Shown here one piece after another: positions 7,980 to 17,057 of a stretch of DNA of 64,000 bases; the first letter of the stretch is position 1; each line of letters begins with the position of its first letter. Origin of the DNA: Streptomyces agglomeratus (lineage in GTDB: Bacteria > Actinomycetota > Actinomycetes > Streptomycetales > Streptomycetaceae). Under the pieces are notes generated by a model, which saw nothing but the letters and a program-made list of their open reading frames with translations, was not told where the DNA came from and did not search any database. The DNA is taken from assembly GCF_001746415.1 (NCBI RefSeq), contig NZ_MEHJ01000001.1:62001-126000 (forward strand), in the 5' to 3' direction. Made by a program: the position numbers and the translations under genes.

Positions 7980-8831
7980 TTAGTCGCTAGCGACGAGGAT
8001 GGAGAATACGCGGTCGGGGCGACCAATGGACGACCAGGAGTCCCCGGACCCGTTGTACCGAAATACACTCCCGTCGCCACCCACGCGATACACCGTATCG
8101 TCTGCGACCGCACAGGATCCGGTCTGCTCGCCGATGCGATCCCAGTTGCCTGGTGTCCCTCGATACCGGAAGACGCCACTCGCATCAAGAGCTGTGGCGA
8201 ATAGGCCGAAGCCTCCGCCAAAAAGTCTGGCCACACCACCAGGAGGGCCGCCAATGTCGTCCCAGGAAGTTCCGGTGCCCTTGTACTTAAACACCTTGGT
8301 GCCGAGGGGATGCGATCGATAGATCGTATCCGCGATTGCGTACGAATTCCCCCCTGGCCCGATGTTTTCCCAGTCGTCAGGATTTCCGGTGTAGAGGAAT
8401 GTGTCACCCTGAAGATCGGGCATCTGTGCCACTACGCCAACGGAACCTGCTACAGCCAGGGACGCAGAGCCGCCGACCTTACTCCAGAGTGGTGTGGAAT
8501 CCTCGAAGCCATCAAACTGGAGTACCTGACTACCGTCTGGAGTTGTCTTGTAGACCGTTTCATGGGAGACGGCGTATGTCGCACCACGCTCGCCCATAGA
8601 GAACCAGTCAAAGGGGGTGCCGCTGTAGCCGAGCACCTGGCCCGTTTCGCCGCCAGTGCCTCCAACAACAATTCCCCATCCTCCGCCAACAGTCTCGCCG
8701 ACGGTGACCGCTCCTCTGATCTGAGTCCAGGAAGTTCCGGTGCCGTCGTACCGATGCACCCCGTTGATACGGTCCTGTACGTCGATAGTTACCGCGTTAA
8801 CAGTGAGGGCCACGGATCTCTCCGTTCTCAC
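7980..8831 (-). CDS. seven-repeat beta-propeller protein (tectonin/tachylectin-like)
   Basis: 283 codons. The whole chain is seven repeats of about 38 to 45 residues, each ending in a variant of Y-x-G-x(3)-W-x-x-I-G: HRYDGTGTSWTQIRG, GYSGTPFDWFSMG, QFDGFEDSTPLWSKVG, LYTGNPDDWENIG, KYKGTGTSWDDIGG, RYRGTPGNWDRIG, RYNGSGDSWSSIG. This pattern is known from tectonin and tachylectin-2 type lectin propellers. No signal peptide is apparent; the N-terminus (MRTERSVALTVNAVTIDVQD) goes straight into blade 1. Base composition is visibly less GC-rich than the neighbours, suggesting transfer. The stop (7980-7982) lies 7 bp from the end of IS copy 2, so the true 3' end may be disturbed. Ligand unknown. Confidence 0.7.
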   Translation of the reverse strand: MRTERSVALTVNAVTIDVQDRINGVHRYDGTGTSWTQIRGAVTVGETVGGGWGIVVGGTGGETGQVLGYSGTPFDWFSMGERGATYAVSHETVYKTTPDGSQVLQFDGFEDSTPLWSKVGGSASLAVAGSVGVVAQMPDLQGDTFLYTGNPDDWENIGPGGNSYAIADTIYRSHPLGTKVFKYKGTGTSWDDIGGPPGGVARLFGGGFGLFATALDASGVFRYRGTPGNWDRIGEQTGSCAVADDTVYRVGGDGSVFRYNGSGDSWSSIGRPDRVFSILVASD

Positions 8832-8989
8832 AGGACGCCCGTCGGACCGAGCATCACGCTAATGACAGCGTCACTCTCATGGACTTGATCAGCAACTCGG
8901 ACGGGAGGGGTTTCCCTTACGACTCGTGCACGGTTGGCAGTGGTGTGCCTGTCGTGTGATCGTTGATCATGGCCGGTGCAGTGGGGACT

Positions 8990-9190
8990 CGGGTACGTGC
9001 AGCAATTATTGGGAGCCAATGGATCACGGGGATGACGCCCGAAATGATTGCTGAACTGGTCGCGGAGGTCGGCCCGTTGTGGCATGAACGGCATCAGGTT
9101 GCCCTCACGTCACGCCCGCGACGCCGGGCCGTGGGCGCGGCGCAAAGCACAAGCTGGTCTTCGTCGATCGGCTGCTGGACACGCTCGTTC
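8990..9190 (+). pseudogene. 5' fragment of an IS5-type transposase
   Basis: The plus-strand reading WITGMTPEMIAELVAEVG, PLWHERHQ, RPRRRAVG followed after a one-base shift by KHKLVFVDRLLDTLV is the standard N-terminus of a common Streptomyces IS5-like transposase. Homology ends near 9190, where a different gene remnant starts. Everything encoding the catalytic core is missing. Confidence 0.65.
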
Positions 9191-9753
9191 AGCACGCTGA
9201 TGATAGGCGCGGAACGCATCGCCCAGCTCGATGAGTTCCACGCGCAGCACGTCGGGCTGAAGGTCGTGAGGCACGATCCGCTGCGCGATCTTCCCCCACT
9301 GCTTCGCCCGCCGCGGCGTTCGGCCCCGTCCGGGGCGAGGCGGAGTGGCGGTACAGCTGTGTCCAGCACCCGGCAGTTGGGGGTGGCGGCCGCGCAGCGC
9401 GCGCACATCTCCGCGATTCGCCACAGTCGCCCGGCACGGTCCGCGTACACCGCCAGGACCACCGGGCCCCCGCACCGCACCTGCCCGGTCACCGGCCGCG
9501 TTTCGGCACGCCTGCCGGGGAGGGTGCCGAGGTCGGGGGTGTGCCACGCGCAGTCGGCGGTGCGGCAGCCACACCACGCCCCGGGGCGAGGTCCGCCGCC
9601 CGTACGGATGTGGGCCAGGTGCATGTTGCCGTGTCCGACCGCTGCCTTGCGCCCCGCAGCGGCGCTCGGCAAGCGCTGATCGGCGCAGGCCGGGCGGGAA
9701 CAGGAGAGCCGGACCGTGCCGGCGGAGGGACGGCCGTAGGGGTCCAGGCGCAC
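9183..9753 (-). pseudogene. Cys-rich actinobacterial hypothetical protein, frameshifted
   Basis: From ATG 9753 the frame gives MRLDPYGRPSAGTVRLSCSR, then CGCRTADCAWHTPDL and MCARCAAATPNCRVLDTA, a Cys/His-rich pattern (at least eight Cys in 130 residues) consistent with two zinc-binding modules. Near 9310 the reading shifts to another frame that carries the conserved-looking tail WGKIAQRIVPHDLQPDVL, RVELIELGDAFRAYHQRAE. The tail then runs into the transposase fragment at about 9190. I know this type of protein from Streptomyces plasmid-like regions, but no function is established. Broken by at least one frameshift and a 3' truncation. Confidence 0.55.
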
Positions 9754-9905
9754 CGCCTCGGAGCGGCGGTGCTGCCGGGCCAGACGCGGAACGGAGGGTG
9801 AAGGCGCCGGTCAGGTGGCCCCGTGGGGCGCGCGGTCTTGTGGGGCAAGACCGCGACCTTTACGACTGTGCCAGGGACACTTCCGAAAGGGCTGGAGGCG
9901 GGGGC

Positions 9906-10562
9906 ATGCAAGACGCGCTCTACGGGCTGCTTGGTGGGTTGGGCGGAGCAGCCATCGCGGCCGGTGCCGCGTACTGGGGTCCGGTGAAGGCCCAGAAGGA
10001 AGCCCTGCGGGAAGCCGAACGGCAGCGCGAACTGGCGCAGGCGCAGGCTGAAGCCGTCAGGGCCGATGAGCGGCGTATGGCCCGGCTGGCACGCGTCGCT
10101 CTCATCCGCCGACGGATCGGTGACTGGATGCACCTGCTCATGTTCAACCTGGACTCAGGGCCACGGCGGGTAGATGCCGAATCCTTCGCGACGGCTGCTC
10201 TGGCGGCCAGGAACGCGGTGAGCGAGGCGATCTATGACGGGGTGAGTGAGGGTTTCCTCATCGTGGCCACCGAGGCAAGCCAGCGTGGCTTCCAAGAGAG
10301 TCAGATCAGAATCGAAGAGGAGGAGCAGACCGCGATCCTGGACGCGCTGGATCTGTTCACCAGGCGCATCGCCACCCTGATCTCGTTGTCCGACGACGAC
10401 CCGCGGCGGCCTGACGCAGTCCAGGCGGCAAGCCGGGCCGGCAACGCGGCGATGAAGGTCAGGGCGGAACTCTCCGCCCAACTCATCAGCCCCCTCCTGG
10501 ACGTCGACAACCTCGACGTCATCGACACCAGGCTCAACCCCGTGAACCCCGCCGGCAGTTAG
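9906..10562 (+). CDS. membrane-anchored coiled-coil protein, hypothetical
   Basis: 218 residues from ATG 9906 with GGAGGCGGGGGC just upstream. One hydrophobic segment (residues 5 to 25, LYGLLGGLGGAAIAAGAAYW) is followed by a strongly charged helix rich in Ala, Glu, Gln and Arg (about residues 28 to 60) and then a helical domain. The layout is a single-pass membrane anchor with a cytosolic coiled coil. No known family recognised. The stop codon TAG is part of the TTAG duplicated by the IS701-type element that begins at 10563, so the gene itself was not broken. Confidence 0.75.
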   Translation: MQDALYGLLGGLGGAAIAAGAAYWGPVKAQKEALREAERQRELAQAQAEAVRADERRMARLARVALIRRRIGDWMHLLMFNLDSGPRRVDAESFATAALAARNAVSEAIYDGVSEGFLIVATEASQRGFQESQIRIEEEEQTAILDALDLFTRRIATLISLSDDDPRRPDAVQAASRAGNAAMKVRAELSAQLISPLLDVDNLDVIDTRLNPVNPAGS

Positions 10563-11036
10563 TACTCCAGCTGTAGATCGTGATCTTGCTGGTGGGGTCG
10601 GTGCAGGCACGGCTGCGGCCACCGTTGATCATCGTGAGTTGTGTGGACAAACGAAGAGACGGTGGCCGCAGGTCACAGCATAGATCCCGCTCGCTGGCGG
10701 ACGAGCTTCGAGGCCCTGATGGGGCGGATCGCCGGACGGTTCGCGCGGGTCGAACCCCGGCGTCGGACAGGTCGGTTGGTACTCGGGTTGCTCGCGGACC
10801 TGCCGCGCAAGAATTGCTGGACGATCGCCGAATGGGCCGGGGAAGCGACCCCGCACGGCATGTAGCACCTGCTGTGCCGGGCCGCCTGGGACGCCGAGGC
10901 GGTGCGCGACGACGTCCGCGACTACATCGTCGAGCACCTGCAAGACGAGGCTGCGGTGCTGGTGGTCGACGAGACCGGCGACGTGAAGAAGGGCACCCAC
11001 ACCGTCGGCGTCCAGCGCCAGTACACCGGCACCGCC

Positions 11037-12775
11037 GGGGCCCGTATTTCAATAACTGTCAGCGACGGGTTTCCGCGGGAGTTGTTCGGGCGTGTAGCTG
11101 TTCCAATGTGCGGGCGGGCGATCCGGGTATCGGCGTGACGAGGATCCGGTGCAGGTCCAGGAGCCGTTTTGCGTCCTGGTACTGGATGGACAGGTTGGTG
11201 CGGTTGACGCCCAGTAGTTGGGCCAGGAACGTCATGGTCATCGCTCTGCGGCGGCGGAGGATGGCTGCCAGGAGCCGGTGGGTGTGGTCCACGCTGCTGG
11301 TCTGTGGGTGGCGGTAGCTGCGCGGGCGGTGGAAGCGTCGCTGGAATGCTGCCTCGGCCAAGGCGTCCCAGAAAGGCTCCGAGACCGCCACCAAGTACTC
11401 GAAGGCGGTTCGTGACATGCCGGTCAGGGCCGGATCGGTGAGCATCGCGGTCAGGGCCGGGTCGGTCCGGTGTGTCGTTGCCGACGCGTCTGGCGGTCGC
11501 GGTGGCACGGGAGACAGTGTGTAGTTCCAGTCACCGTGGAAGGTGTTGGGTGTGATCGGAAGGGCGTGGAACTCGGCGGGTGTGATGCTGATGCCGAGGC
11601 CGTAGCTGCCTGTGTCCAGTTCGGCCTCGATGGTCAGGCCGGTCTTGGTTGTTGTGGCGGCGATGGTCTCGAGGACGACCTGGTAGCTGGTCAGCGGCCG
11701 CCCCCGCCAGTTCGCGGTGATGTGACAGAACATCCGGTGCTCTATCTTGTTCCACTTCGAAGTCCCCGGCGGTAGGTGACAGACCGTGATCTCCAGTCCG
11801 CTCTCTCGTGCGAAGGTGGCAAGGTTGCTTTTCCAGGTCCAGCGGCGGGGGTCGTTGGAGCCGCCGGAGTCGGCGGTGATCAGGAGCCTGCCGGCATTCG
11901 GGTGGTCCGCCCGTCCGCGGTGCTGCCACCAGCGTCGGATGGACTCCACCGCGAACTGGGCGGTGTCGTGGTCGGTACCGACGTTGACCCATCCGCTGTT
12001 GTTGGCAATGTCGTAGATCCCGTAGGGGATCGCCATGGGCTGGTCGTTGGTGGTGAACGTGTGGCAGTCCACCTTGATCGCGTTCTTGCCCGGCCGCCAG
12101 GTGCGACCGGGCCGGTCACGGTTGCCGAGCCATTCCTTGGCCTTGGTGTCGACGCTGATCACCGGCTGGGCATCGTTGAGGAACGCGGCAGCGGTGGCAT
12201 TCAGGTGGGAGAACTGGGCATCGCGGTCCGGATGGCTGATGCCCTCTGTTGTCTTCGCGGTTCCCTGCAGACTGTAGCCCAGGGTGTGCAGCAGGTGTCC
12301 GACGGTTGAAGCGCTGACCGGATGGCCCTGTGTGGTGAGGGTCGAGGCCAGGGCCCGTAACGACAGCGTGGTCCACCGCAACGGGGAGACGGGGTCGCCT
12401 CGGGTGTGCGGCTCGATCAGCGACTCCAGCGCGGGCAGCAGACCAGGGTCGGCATCTGTCAGCCGCTTGCGGCCCGCACCTGGAGCCCGGACCCGCAGGG
12501 TCGGTGAGGAGCGACCGGCCAACTCGGCCATGCCTCGCGCGATGGTTGCAGTGCTGGTGCCGGAGGCGGCGGCGACCCGGACGATCCCGCCGCGGCCAGG
12601 GCCGTCGCCTCACTGGCCAGGTACAACCGACGGCGGCGCTCATCGAAGTGCGGCAGGATCTGATCGAACTTGGCTCGCAGAGCACGAGCGGCAACGCGGC
12701 CTGACAGACACGGGGTCATATCTCAGACTCCCACCAACACCCCTCTGCCGAGCACTTATTGAAATACGGGTCCCC
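11037..12775 (-). mobile_element. ISAzo13-like element nested in the IS701 transposase
   Basis: Perfect 15-bp inverted repeats CCCGTATTTCAATAA at 11041-11055 and TTATTGAAATACGGG at 12756-12770; with a flanking GGGG/CCCC the ends extend to about 11037 and 12775. Removing 11037-12775 joins ACCGCC to GGGCGGATC and restores the expected transposase reading GTAGRIEN, so the insertion was precise. Confidence 0.75.
11059..12719 (-). pseudogene. ISAzo13-family transposase, frameshifted near N-terminus
   Basis: From ATG 12719 the frame reads MTPCLSGRVAARALRAKFDQ, ILPHFDERRRRLYLASEATA, then loses phase at about 12600 in a GGCCGCGGCGGG run (one G short of the expected GRGGIVRV). The rest is open to 11059: MAELAGRSSPTLRVRAPGAG, RKRLTDADPGLL, with catalytic Asp motifs (VISVDTKAKEWLGN, LLITADSGGSNDPRRW) and a Glu in WNKIEHRMFCHITANW. 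Length and motif order fit ISAzo13. A single missing base separates it from an intact gene. Confidence 0.75.
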
Positions 12776-13725
12776 GGGCGGATCGAGAACTCCCAGGTCG
12801 CCGTCTACCTCGTCTACGCCGGCGCCCGCGGACACGCCGCGGTGGACCGCGAGCTCTACATCCCACGTTTCTGGACGCCGGGCACCGGGCCGGCTGGGTC
12901 GCCGGGGACGAGGTCTACGGCGGCAACCCGAAGCTGCGGGCAGCTCTGGAGGCGCGCGGCGTCGGTTACGTGCTGGCCGTAGCCTGCTCCGCCGAAGTCA
13001 TCACCGATGCCGGGAAGCTCCGCGCCAACGTCCTGGCGAAGAAGCTGCCGAAGCGGGCCTGGCAGCAGCTGTCCGCAGGCGCCGGCGCGAAGGGCTACCG
13101 CGCTACGACTGGGCCGTCATCGACCTCGCCGAGGAGCGGCCCGCCCGCCATCAGCTGCTGATCCGCCGCAACCGCAGCACCGGCGAACTCGCCTACTACC
13201 GCTGCTACTCGCCCGGACCTGTGTCGCTGACCTGCCTGGTCAAGGTCGCTGGATCACGGTGGAAGGTGGAGGAGACGTTCCAGACCGAGAAGGGCCTGGC
13301 CGGCCTCGACGAGCACCAGGTCCGCCGCTATCCGTCCTGGGTTCGCTGGGTCACCCTGGCCATGCTCGCGCATGCCTTCCTCGCCGTCCTCCGCGCTGAC
13401 GAACACGTCAACGCTTCCGAACCTGAAGACCTGATCCCGCTGTCCTGCAACGAGATCCAGCGCCTGTTCCTCACGCTGATCGTCCAGCCCGTCCACGCCA
13501 CGGCCCACCGACTGTCCTGGTCCGACTGGCGACGCCGCCATCAAGCCCGCGCACGGGCCTGCCACTACCGACGACAAGCAGCCACCATATGAAGATCACG
13601 ATCTTGCTCGTCGGAGTCTCCGGAGACGAGGAAGGCCGCGTGCGAAATAGACGAGACGGCGTGGGCGTTGCGACGACGGTTGCCCTGTCAAGAGCCTGCG
13701 TTCCGACAGAGGAGGCGATCGCACG

Positions 13726-14208
13726 ATGATCCCCGGGTGGGACCACGGCTTCACGGATCAAGGAGTCTCGCTGATGGTCGGTGTGAGTATGGAGACTGCG
13801 GAACAGACAGAGCAGCGGCTACGCCGTGTGATCGCTCAGGCTGACCTCGTCGTGCACGACGGCGTCTGGTGTTTTGAAGAGTCTCCGGCCGACCAGCCGC
13901 CGGCGCTCTCCGCCGAGACGCTGGCAGTCGTTCGGGACCGGGAGAGCTAGAGCCGCCTGGTTCCGCTCACCCAGGAGGGCGACGACGTCGAACGCTTCGG
14001 AATCTTCTCCTTCCACTTCGCCGATCATGTGGACAACAGCGGTTTCGTCGGCTGGCTGGCCACCCACCTCAAGGTTGAGCTGGGGACCGGCGTATTTGTT
14101 GTCTGTGGCAGCAACCGCGCCCGCGGCGGCATCTATGACTACTGGGGGTGTCCCATCGACTTGCTGGATCAGGCCATCGCGGTCGTCAGGACACTCCGAG
14201 ACAGCTGA
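13726..14208 (+). pseudogene. cargo gene of the IS701 element, one in-frame TAG
   Basis: ATG 13726 (or ATG 13786 region for MVGVSMETAEQTEQRLRRVI) to TGA 14206 is one frame of 160 codons interrupted only by TAG at 13948. After the stop the product continues in phase: VPLTQEGDDVERFGIFSFHF, GFVGWLATHLKVELGTGVFV, VCGSNRARGGIYDYWGCPID. Third-position GC stays high across the stop, so decay is recent, or the stop is a sequence error. The sequence resembles small uncharacterised actinobacterial proteins (I recall DUF6196; unverified). It lies between the transposase and the right end of the element, so it moves with it. Function unknown. Confidence 0.6.
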
Positions 14209-14254
14209 TCTGCAAGCATCCGGCGATCCATCCACAAACGGTGAAGACCACGAT

Positions 14255-14578
14255 CTACAGCTGGAGTATTAGGCGCAGTATGTCTGCAGCGAGCTCGACG
14301 GAACGCTCCTCGGCGGTATCGGGGGAGACCAGAGTCGCAACCGTAAATAGCCGCGGCGGCAATTTGACACAGCCAGCCCATATTGGCGTCGGAGAACACC
14401 GCGCCGGTGACATCCATTTGCCGTCGATGATGACGCCTGTGAGGGCGAGATCGCAGCCTTGCCGGGGCCAGCGGCGGCACGAGGGGGGGGAGCGTGTAGT
14501 CACGGTCATGAGATCAGCCAGACCGTCGCGGTGGCGTAGCCGGCCATGAAGGAAGACCGGGTCGCTCACAGGCCGCAT
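14255..14578 (-). pseudogene. hypothetical gene truncated by the IS701 element
   Basis: 107 codons from ATG 14578. The C-terminal half (LFTVATLVSPDTAEERSVEL, AADILRL) looks like genuine protein and then reads into the inverted repeat of the IS, which supplies ILQL and the stop. The N-terminal half (MRPVSDPVFLHGRLRHRDGL) is less convincing, and another frame over 14300-14400 also looks protein-like, so a frameshift is possible. No family recognised. Confidence 0.4.
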
Positions 14579-14693
14579 CCCCTTCCACGGTCCAGATCAC
14601 TTTCGCGCAACCTAACGCCCAACTCCACTTTGACCAGCCAAAGGTCCGCGAGTTCCCCATCAGGGAGGTGTATGAATCCGCGAACCCGTCGGA

Positions 14694-15342
14694 TTCCGCC
14701 TTCGATCTGCTGCGATTGGCGGGCATGCACACGACTCGGTGGCCCTACCGGCGGCGCCGGGAGGCGTTGGAGAAGCTGTTCGTCGAGCATCGGCTCGCCG
14801 CGCCGTGGGCGCTGTGTCCGTCGACCACCGACGAGGGCACCGTCCGCGAGTGGCTGACCCACTGGACAGCGGCCGGCGTGGAGGGCGTCGTCTACAAGAG
14901 GCTGGAGGGCGTCTACGAGCCGTCCGTGCGCGGGTGGCGCAAGTACAAGGTCCGCGAGACCGAGGACGCCGTCGTCGGGGCGTTCACCGGCTCCCCGGCC
15001 GCGCCCCGCACGCTGCTGCTCGGCCGGTACGACACCGGCGGGCGCCTGCGCTACGTCGGCCGCAGCACCACCCTGCCCCAGGCCGCGGGCCGGGCCGTCG
15101 CCCGCCTGCTCACCCCGGCCGCAGACGGGCACCCGTGGGAGGGCTGGACGTTCTCCGCAGGGTGGGGCACCCGCGAGAGCCTGCACGTCACCCTCGTGCG
15201 GCCTGAGTTGGTTGTGGAGGTCGGGGTCGACGTCGCCCGCGACAGCGCCGGGCGCTGGCGGCACCCCGCCCGCTGGCACCGGCCCCGCCCAGACCTTTCC
15301 CCGGCCGACATCCCCCGCTTCACGCCCGGGCCGACGGGCTGA
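14694..15342 (+). pseudogene. ATP-dependent DNA ligase, C-terminal half only
   Basis: From about 14694 the reading FDLLRLAGMHTTRWPYRRRR, then APWALCPSTTDEGTVREWLT, AAGVEGVVYKRLEGVYEPSV and RGWRKYKVRETEDAVVGAFT contains nucleotidyl-transferase motifs IIIa, IV (EGVVYK) and V (KYKVR), then the OB-fold domain. Motif I (KxDG with the adenylated Lys) and the first 130 or so residues are absent, and the preceding 100 bp do not read as ligase. A start at ATG 14668 would give a 224-residue protein that cannot be adenylated. It lies 570 bp from a Ku gene, as in bacterial end-joining clusters (LigC/LigD-type). Confidence 0.7.
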
Positions 15343-15559
15343 CCACCTGCGCCTCGCCGGACCGCCACCGTCGCGGACCGAAGGTGGCGGGGGACGTCGT
15401 ACGGCCGCCCACGGCCTGCCACCAACCGGCGTCCACCGGCGAGCGGCCTTCCACGCCTCGCACGGCAGGGAGGTGCTGTGGGCCGGCTGGGGAGCTATCG
15501 GCTTCGATCGTCGAGGTCACCGCCGCACTGCGCGGCAGGGCACGGCGCCCCCACGGTCG

Positions 15560-15766
15560 TCAGACAGCGTCGTTGAACCCCGCCAGGTCCGTCCCCGCAC
15601 AGCTGGCATTCTCATCGCCGTCCAGCTGGGGGCTGAGAGCGAGCATGTCGAGAAGGAGTGCGAGGTCGGATGCGTCTCTGGCACGGCCTGCCAGAGCAAG
15701 CCGCGCCCGCCGGCGCTGCGCCCTCCGCCCCGCTCCCCCGCTGTGATGGTCTTCGGCCTTGTCCAT
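15560..15766 (-). CDS. small Ala/Arg-rich hypothetical protein
   Basis: 68 codons from ATG 15766. Basic N-terminus (GRRAQRRRARLALAGRARDA) followed by the helix ASDLALLLDMLALSPQLDGD. I recall similar short proteins in Streptomyces where this helical stretch is conserved. Function unknown. It ends in the gap between the ligase fragment and Ku and is transcribed away from Ku. Confidence 0.5.
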   Translation of the reverse strand: MDKAEDHHSGGAGRRAQRRRARLALAGRARDASDLALLLDMLALSPQLDGDENASCAGTDLAGFNDAV

Positions 15767-15910
15767 GACCGTCGATCCCACCACGACTGCGACGTAAGCG
15801 CGCGCCGACCACCGGGTCGCAGCTCCCTGAGGTCGGGAGTCGCACAGTTTTACTGAGCCGCACACACCTGTCCGTTTTAGGCTGGATTTCCCATCCTGCT
15901 GGAGGTCGTC

Positions 15911-16815
15911 ATGCCACGCCCCGTCTGGAGCGGCGCCATCTCGTTTGGGCTGGTCACGATCCCGATCAAGGTCCTGCCGGCCACCGAGAACCACAACATC
16001 GCCTTCCACCCGTACCACCAGGCCGACATGGGCCGGATCCGCTACCAGAAGGCGTGCGAGCTCGACGGGCAGGTGCTCGATCAGAGCGAGATCGGCCGGG
16101 GCTACGAGGTCACGAAGGACACCATCGTCGAGGTCACCGATGAGGATCTCGACAAGATGCCGCTGCCGACGGCGAAGGCGATCGACGTGGTGGCGTTCGT
16201 GCCGGCCGACAGCATCGACCCGCTGCGCATCGGTGACAGCTACTACCTGGCCGCCGACGGACAGGTCGCCACCAAGCCCTACACACTGCTGCGCCAGGCG
16301 CTGGAGCGCTCCGGGAAGGTGGCGGTGGCCAAGTTCGCGTGGCACAACCGCGAGCGCCTGGGCCTGCTGCGGATCAAGGGCGACACGATCGTCCTGCACT
16401 CCATGCGCTGGCCCGACGAGACCCGCTCCCCGCCTCCCTCACCCCCAGGGAAGTGAAGGTCGACGACTCGGAGATCGACGCGGCCATCGACCTCATGGAA
16501 GCAATGACCACCGACGACATCACCGGTTTTCGCGATCATTACCGCGAAGCGCTGGAGAACCTGCTCGCGGAGAAGTCCAAGGGCCAGCAACCCGTCGGCG
16601 CTGAGCAGCCGGCGGCCGCGGCTCCCGTCGTGGACCTGATGGCGGCGCTGCGCCAGTCCGTGGAATCGGCCCGCGAGTCGCGCGGCGAAAGCCGGAGCGA
16701 GGAGGCGACCGTCCACGACATGCCCCAGCGCGGCACGAAGAAGCCCGCCGCCCAGAAGAAGACGGCAAGGAACCCGGCGAAGAAGACCGGTGGCCGCAGG
16801 CCGAGGTCGGCGTAG
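15911..16815 (+). pseudogene. ku: Ku DNA end-binding protein, one-base frameshift
   Basis: From ATG 15911: MPRPVWSGAISFGLVTIPIK, then ENHNIAFHPYHQADMGRIRY and DGQVATKPYTLLRQALERSG, the bacterial Ku fold that binds double-strand ends and recruits ligase for non-homologous end joining. Near 16428-16431 (TCCCC) the phase is lost by one missing C; the second frame resumes as SLTPREVKVDDSEIDAAIDL, MEAMTTDDITGFRDHYREAL and ends with a Lys/Pro-rich tail (KKPAAQKKTARNPAKKTGGR), the usual C-terminal extension. Apart from this indel all parts are present (about 300 residues). Ribosome binding site GGAGG at 15901. Confidence 0.85.
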
Positions 16816-17057
16816 CCGGGCACCCGGTGGCGGCGCGCACGGGCACGGGGTGATGCTGGGCGCACGCCCGGCCCGGTGCAGCCCAGGCAGGCCGCAGGGC
16901 GTCGGGCTCTCATTGGGGTGGGGCCGGGCGGCTGCCTCGTTCGGTGCACGCTGTGGCCGTGTCCAGGCGCGCGGCGGCCGGTGGCAGGGCAGCCTGGGGA
17001 GCGGAGTCCGCCCGGGCGTCCTTCGCACGTCGACCGGGCGGACCGCTTTGCGTTGGT

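Larger units (their letters stand above)
10641..13592 (+). pseudogene. IS701-family transposase, interrupted
   Basis: First part (10641-11036): PARWRTSFEALMGRIAGRFA, RRRTGRLVLGLLADLPRKN, CWTIAEWAGEATPHGM, then TAG at 10863 where CAG (Gln-His-Leu-Leu) is expected, then [20 protein letters not shown] with the catalytic Asp. The ISAzo13-like element interrupts at GTAG/RIE. Second part from 12776: QVAVYLVYAGARGHAAVDRE, a frame change near 12865, DEVYGGNPKLRAALEARGVG, then KVEETFQTEKGLAGLDEHQV with the catalytic Glu, ending ARACHYRRQAATI. At least one nonsense change, one insertion and two frameshifts make it inactive. Confidence 0.8.
10563..14268 (+). mobile_element. IS701-family element with cargo, flanked by TTAG
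   Basis: Left end TACTCCAGCTGTAGATCGTG at 10563-10582 and its exact inverse CACGATCTACAGCTGGAGTA at 14249-14268 are perfect 20-bp inverted repeats. TTAG occurs on both outer sides (10559-10562 and 14269-14272). A 4-bp duplication of the form YTAR is the known signature of IS701 elements. Inside are a broken IS701 transposase (10641-13592), a nested ISAzo13-like element (11037-12775) and a non-transposase gene (13726-14208). A subterminal motif AGATCACGATCTTGCT at 13597 resembles the left end interior and may mark the ancestral right end. Confidence 0.7.

Noticed and set aside
8828..9094. 88-codon minus-strand frame upstream of the propeller gene
   Set aside because: Antisense to the transposase fragment, with no ribosome binding site and unusual composition.
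9345..10562. 405-codon plus-strand frame ending with the coiled-coil gene
   Set aside because: The first 187 codons are antisense to the Cys-rich pseudogene; the real start with a ribosome binding site is ATG 9906.
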